A DNA stretch of 64,000 nucleotides from Bradyrhizobium sp. URHD0069. Its GTDB lineage: Bacteria > Pseudomonadota > Alphaproteobacteria > Rhizobiales > Xanthobacteraceae. The DNA lies in NCBI RefSeq assembly GCF_000701345.1, contig NZ_JNIJ01000023.1, forward strand, positions 1 to 64,000, in the 5' to 3' direction. Position 1 is the stretch's first letter; every line of letters starts with the position of its first letter. A program made the position numbers and the translations under genes. The notes beneath the pieces were generated by a model. It saw nothing but the letters and a program-made list of their open reading frames with translations. It ran no database searches and was not told where the DNA came from. Positions 61,551 through 64,000 of the stretch are shown here, one piece after another.

Positions 61551-62597
61551 TTGACAGGGAAATCCGCCGTCAAACCTTTCATGGAAGTGCTTTCCGGCCG
61601 CAGGCAGCCGGTGCCGCCGATCTGGATGATGCGTCAGGCCGGTCGCTATCTGCCGGAATACCGCGAAGTCCGCGCCAAGGCCGGGGGCTTTCTCGAGCTG
61701 TGCTTCACGCCGGAATTCGCCGCCGAAGTCACGCTGCAGCCGATCCGCCGCTTCAACTTCGATGCCGCGATCATCTTCTCGGATATTCTTGTCATTCCCT
61801 ACGCGCTCGGCCGCTCGGTACGCTTCGAGGTTGGCGAGGGGCCGCGGCTCGATCCGCTGGACACGCGAGAGAAGGTCGAAACGCTGGCGCAGCGCGCCGA
61901 CTTCAGCAAACTCGAGCCGGTGTATGAAGCGCTGCGCCGTGTGCGCCGCGAGCTCGATGCGAGGATTGCCCTGATCGGCTTCTGCGGCGCGCCATGGACG
62001 GTCGCGACCTACATGGTGGCCGGGCAAGGCACGCCTGATCAGGCGTTGGCGCGGATGATGGCCTATCGCCATCCGGACGCATTTTCAAAAATCATCGACG
62101 TGCTGGTGGCGAACTCGATTCAATATCTGCTGGGACAACTCAAGGCCGGCGCCGACGTGCTGCAGATTTTCGATACCTGGGCCGGCGCGCTGCCGCCGCG
62201 TCAGTTCGAGCGCTGGTCGATCGAACCGACCCGGCGCATCGTCGAAGGCGTGCGCAAAGTAGTGCCGGACGCGAAAATCATCGGCTTTCCACGGGGCGCC
62301 GGCGCGCTGCTGCCGGCTTACGTCAGCGCGACAGGCGTCGATGCCGTTAGCATCGATTGGGCGGCCGAGCCGTCATTGATCCGCGAGCGCGTGCAAAGCC
62401 GCGTCGCCATTCAAGGCAATCTCGATCCGCTGGCGCTGATCGCCGGCGGCGCTGCGCTCGATCAGGCGGTCGATGACGTGCTTGCAAATTATGCCGACGG
62501 TCGATTGATCTTCAACCTCGGTCACGGCATCCAGCCGGAAACCCCGATCACGCATGTCGAGCAGATGCTGAAGCGGGTGCGAGCGTATAAGGGATAA
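61551..62597 (+). CDS. hemE: uroporphyrinogen decarboxylase
   Basis: A 348-residue enzyme that removes four carboxyl groups from uroporphyrinogen III to give coproporphyrinogen III in haem synthesis. The N-terminal hallmark [20 protein letters not shown] contains the substrate-binding Arg residues; [16 protein letters not shown] holds the catalytic Asp; [18 protein letters not shown] and [20 protein letters not shown] complete the picture. The start is taken at a TTG at 61551 (GGGGA seven bases before it), because an ATG at 61581 would cut the conserved KPFMEVL front. Not adjacent to hemH. Confidence 0.93.
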   Translation: MTGKSAVKPFMEVLSGRRQPVPPIWMMRQAGRYLPEYREVRAKAGGFLELCFTPEFAAEVTLQPIRRFNFDAAIIFSDILVIPYALGRSVRFEVGEGPRLDPLDTREKVETLAQRADFSKLEPVYEALRRVRRELDARIALIGFCGAPWTVATYMVAGQGTPDQALARMMAYRHPDAFSKIIDVLVANSIQYLLGQLKAGADVLQIFDTWAGALPPRQFERWSIEPTRRIVEGVRKVVPDAKIIGFPRGAGALLPAYVSATGVDAVSIDWAAEPSLIRERVQSRVAIQGNLDPLALIAGGAALDQAVDDVLANYADGRLIFNLGHGIQPETPITHVEQMLKRVRAYKG

Positions 62598-62619
62598 GGC
62601 TCTTACTGAGACACGGCCG

Positions 62620-62738
62620 TCCTACCCGCAAAAAAGGTATCCGGTAATCACCGACTTACGCAGGATTCGAGACGCCGCGGAGAACTGGATCATCCGCTGG
62701 AGCCGGTCATCGGGCGGCGCTTAGCGCCGACCCGTTGA
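62620..62738. repeat. dispersed repeats after hemE
   Basis: 62620-62705 matches the 23681-23766 element in order and spacing. 62707-62738 is a short palindromic repeat (CGGGCGGCGCTTAGCGCCGA, then CCCGTTGACG) related to the copies at 10628, 16222 and 21386. Confidence 0.65.
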
Positions 62739-62778
62739 CGGATGATGACGGACGCGCCCGTGGAAGCAGCGATGTCTC

Positions 62779-63762
62779 TTACTTCGGGCGGCTGCGTTCG
62801 ATGATGTCAGCCGCGCCTTTGGCGAGCAGGTCGAGCCCGACCGCACGGCCGAGTTCGCGCGGACGATCGGCGGGTCCGGTGCGCGAGGCCTCGATGAACA
62901 AATCGCCCGCTTCGTCCAGCACCGAGGCGGTCAGCGTCATCTGCGCACCCTGAATAGTTGAAAATCCTGCAATCGGCGAATTGCAATGGCCGTTGAGGAC
63001 CCACAGCACCTCGCGCTCGGCAGCGGCGCTTCTGTGCGCCACGGGATCGTCGATGCCGGAGAGGATGCGCCGGGTCTGCCAATCCTGCGCGGCACATTCC
63101 ACCGCGACGATCCCCTGCCCCACCGCCGGCAGCATTTCCTGGACCGAAAATTCATGCGCAATACGAGCGGCCAGGCCGACACGCTCCAGCCCGGAGCGCG
63201 CCATGATCAGCGCGTCCGCCGGACCGACCGCGCCACCCTCCGGAAGCCGCTGCAGTTCCGAATTGTCGAGCTTGCGGACGCGGGTGTCGGCGGCGCCCCG
63301 ATAGTGGATCACCTCGACTTCCGGAAACAGCCGACGCACATAGGCCGCACGCCGCACCGCATTGGTGCCAATCTTGAAACCCTTGCCGCGCGATCGCCTG
63401 AGATCGTCGATCGAAATTCCACCGCGCAGCACCAGAACGTCGCCGGGCGGATCGCGCGCCAGCGTCGCGCCGATCACGAGTCCCGGGGTGTCTTCATTGC
63501 CCGGCATGTCCTTCAGCGAATGCATCGCGGCCTGCAATTCGCCGGAAACAACCGCCTTGCGAATTTCAGCAACGAATGCGCCACCCTTGCCGCCGTGCGG
63601 CAACAGCTTGCTGGTCTGATCGCGATCGCCCGTGGTTTCGAACTTGACGATCTCGACATCGATATCCGGGGCGGCCGCGGTCAGGCGGCGGGCAATTTCC
63701 TCGGTCTGCACCAGCGCCATGGCGCTCTTGCGCGTGCCGATCCGGATTCGAATTGCCACCAC
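62779..63762 (-). CDS. hemC: porphobilinogen deaminase (hydroxymethylbilane synthase), divergent
   Basis: A 327-residue HemC-type protein. It keeps IRIGTRKSAMALVQ (front, Arg and Ser conserved), GGKGGAFVAEI, AMHSLKDMP with the catalytic Asp, LPAVGQG and the Cys that carries the dipyrromethane cofactor in NGHCNSPIAG. Several loops differ from standard HemC: GTNAVRR instead of GTSSLRR, RGAADTRVRKL instead of RGNVxTRLxKL, and NGHC instead of EGGC. The start is a GTG at 63762 with GGAG five bases before it. It converges on hemE; hemD is not adjacent. The enzyme may be a second copy in the genome. Confidence 0.85.
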   Translation of the reverse strand: MVAIRIRIGTRKSAMALVQTEEIARRLTAAAPDIDVEIVKFETTGDRDQTSKLLPHGGKGGAFVAEIRKAVVSGELQAAMHSLKDMPGNEDTPGLVIGATLARDPPGDVLVLRGGISIDDLRRSRGKGFKIGTNAVRRAAYVRRLFPEVEVIHYRGAADTRVRKLDNSELQRLPEGGAVGPADALIMARSGLERVGLAARIAHEFSVQEMLPAVGQGIVAVECAAQDWQTRRILSGIDDPVAHRSAAAEREVLWVLNGHCNSPIAGFSTIQGAQMTLTASVLDEAGDLFIEASRTGPADRPRELGRAVGLDLLAKGAADIIERSRPK

Positions 63763-63858
63763 TTTCGCTCCTTCGATGCCGCGGATAGCGGCTAATTTCT
63801 GGCCGGAACATAAGGCCGACCTGTGCTGGAATGCAAACGCAACGTGGGACCGGTTGCG

Positions 63859-64000
63859 CTACCGCGCATCCTGCAAAATCATATCGGATGCTTTTTCGGC
63901 GATCATGATAACGGCTGCATTGGTGTTGCCCGAGACCAGATCCGGCATGACCGAGGCATCGACCACACGCAGGCTTTCGATCCCGCGAACCCGTAAGCGC
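63859..64000 (-). CDS. GMC oxidoreductase, C-terminal end (cut by window edge)
   Basis: The last 46 codons of a gene that enters from beyond the window. They read [20 protein letters not shown] then [20 protein letters not shown] and stop with TAG. This is the C-terminal FAD-binding block of glucose-methanol-choline oxidoreductases (choline dehydrogenase-like), in which VVDASVMP and [13 protein letters not shown] are diagnostic. The catalytic His region and the rest are outside. Confidence 0.85.
   Translation of the reverse strand, partial: RLRVRGIESLRVVDASVMPDLVSGNTNAAVIMIAEKASDMILQDAR

Overview
The window looks like chromosome of an alphaproteobacterium of the Bradyrhizobium / Nitrobacteraceae group. 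This is inferred from several signs: high GC in most genes, a rhizobial-type glycerol ABC transporter locus (glpR-glpD-glpSTPQUV), an alphaproteobacterial type of HemE, and many dispersed palindromic intergenic repeats of the kind common in these genomes. I saw no rRNA, tRNA or CRISPR array and no intact transposase. All functions are read from protein motifs by eye; no database search was possible.

Layout. 0.5-6.2 kb: an animal-type haem peroxidase with an RTX end, a decayed autotransporter, a small cupin, a secreted metallophosphatase and a decayed ABC substrate-binding protein. 6.2-10.5 kb: a three-gene exporter operon (HlyD, double ABC-2 permease, HlyD) with no ATPase. 11.1-13.4 kb: a formamide module (formamidase, AmiS/UreI-type channel, FmdB zinc ribbon). 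13.4-19.8 kb: an accessory stretch, lower in GC in parts, with a LuxR-type regulator, unknown small proteins, an ArsB-like permease behind a possible leader peptide, and a foreign-looking aspartate kinase. 19.8-23.6 kb: lytic transglycosylase, DUF1993 protein and an old-yellow-enzyme reductase.

23.8-32.8 kb is the glycerol locus on the minus strand. GlpR (DeoR family) is followed by GlpD, two ABC ATPases (GlpS, GlpT), two permeases (GlpP, GlpQ), the small membrane protein GlpU and the binding protein GlpV. Most junctions overlap, so this is one transcription unit for uptake and oxidation of glycerol. The two ATPases carry complementary defects (no switch histidine in GlpS, no ABC signature in GlpT), which predicts one working and one degenerate ATP site. 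33.9-39.5 kb is a fatty-acid oxidation operon (fadE-fadI-fadJ types). 40.6-45.5 kb is an RND efflux operon that ends in its own TetR regulator.

45.7-64 kb is mostly chromosomal housekeeping and envelope genes: MFS transporter, YcaQ-type glycosylase, OmpA-like protein, PMT-type mannosyltransferase, a FecR/beta-barrel pair, pyruvate oxidase, two VOC proteins, cupin, FKBP, gamma-glutamyltransferase, TrhO-SlyX, HemE, a divergent HemC, and the end of a GMC oxidoreductase cut by the window edge. A decayed VapBC toxin-antitoxin pair lies at 49.1-49.4 kb. Dispersed repeats of at least five kinds fill many of the gaps, including one inside the glp operon.
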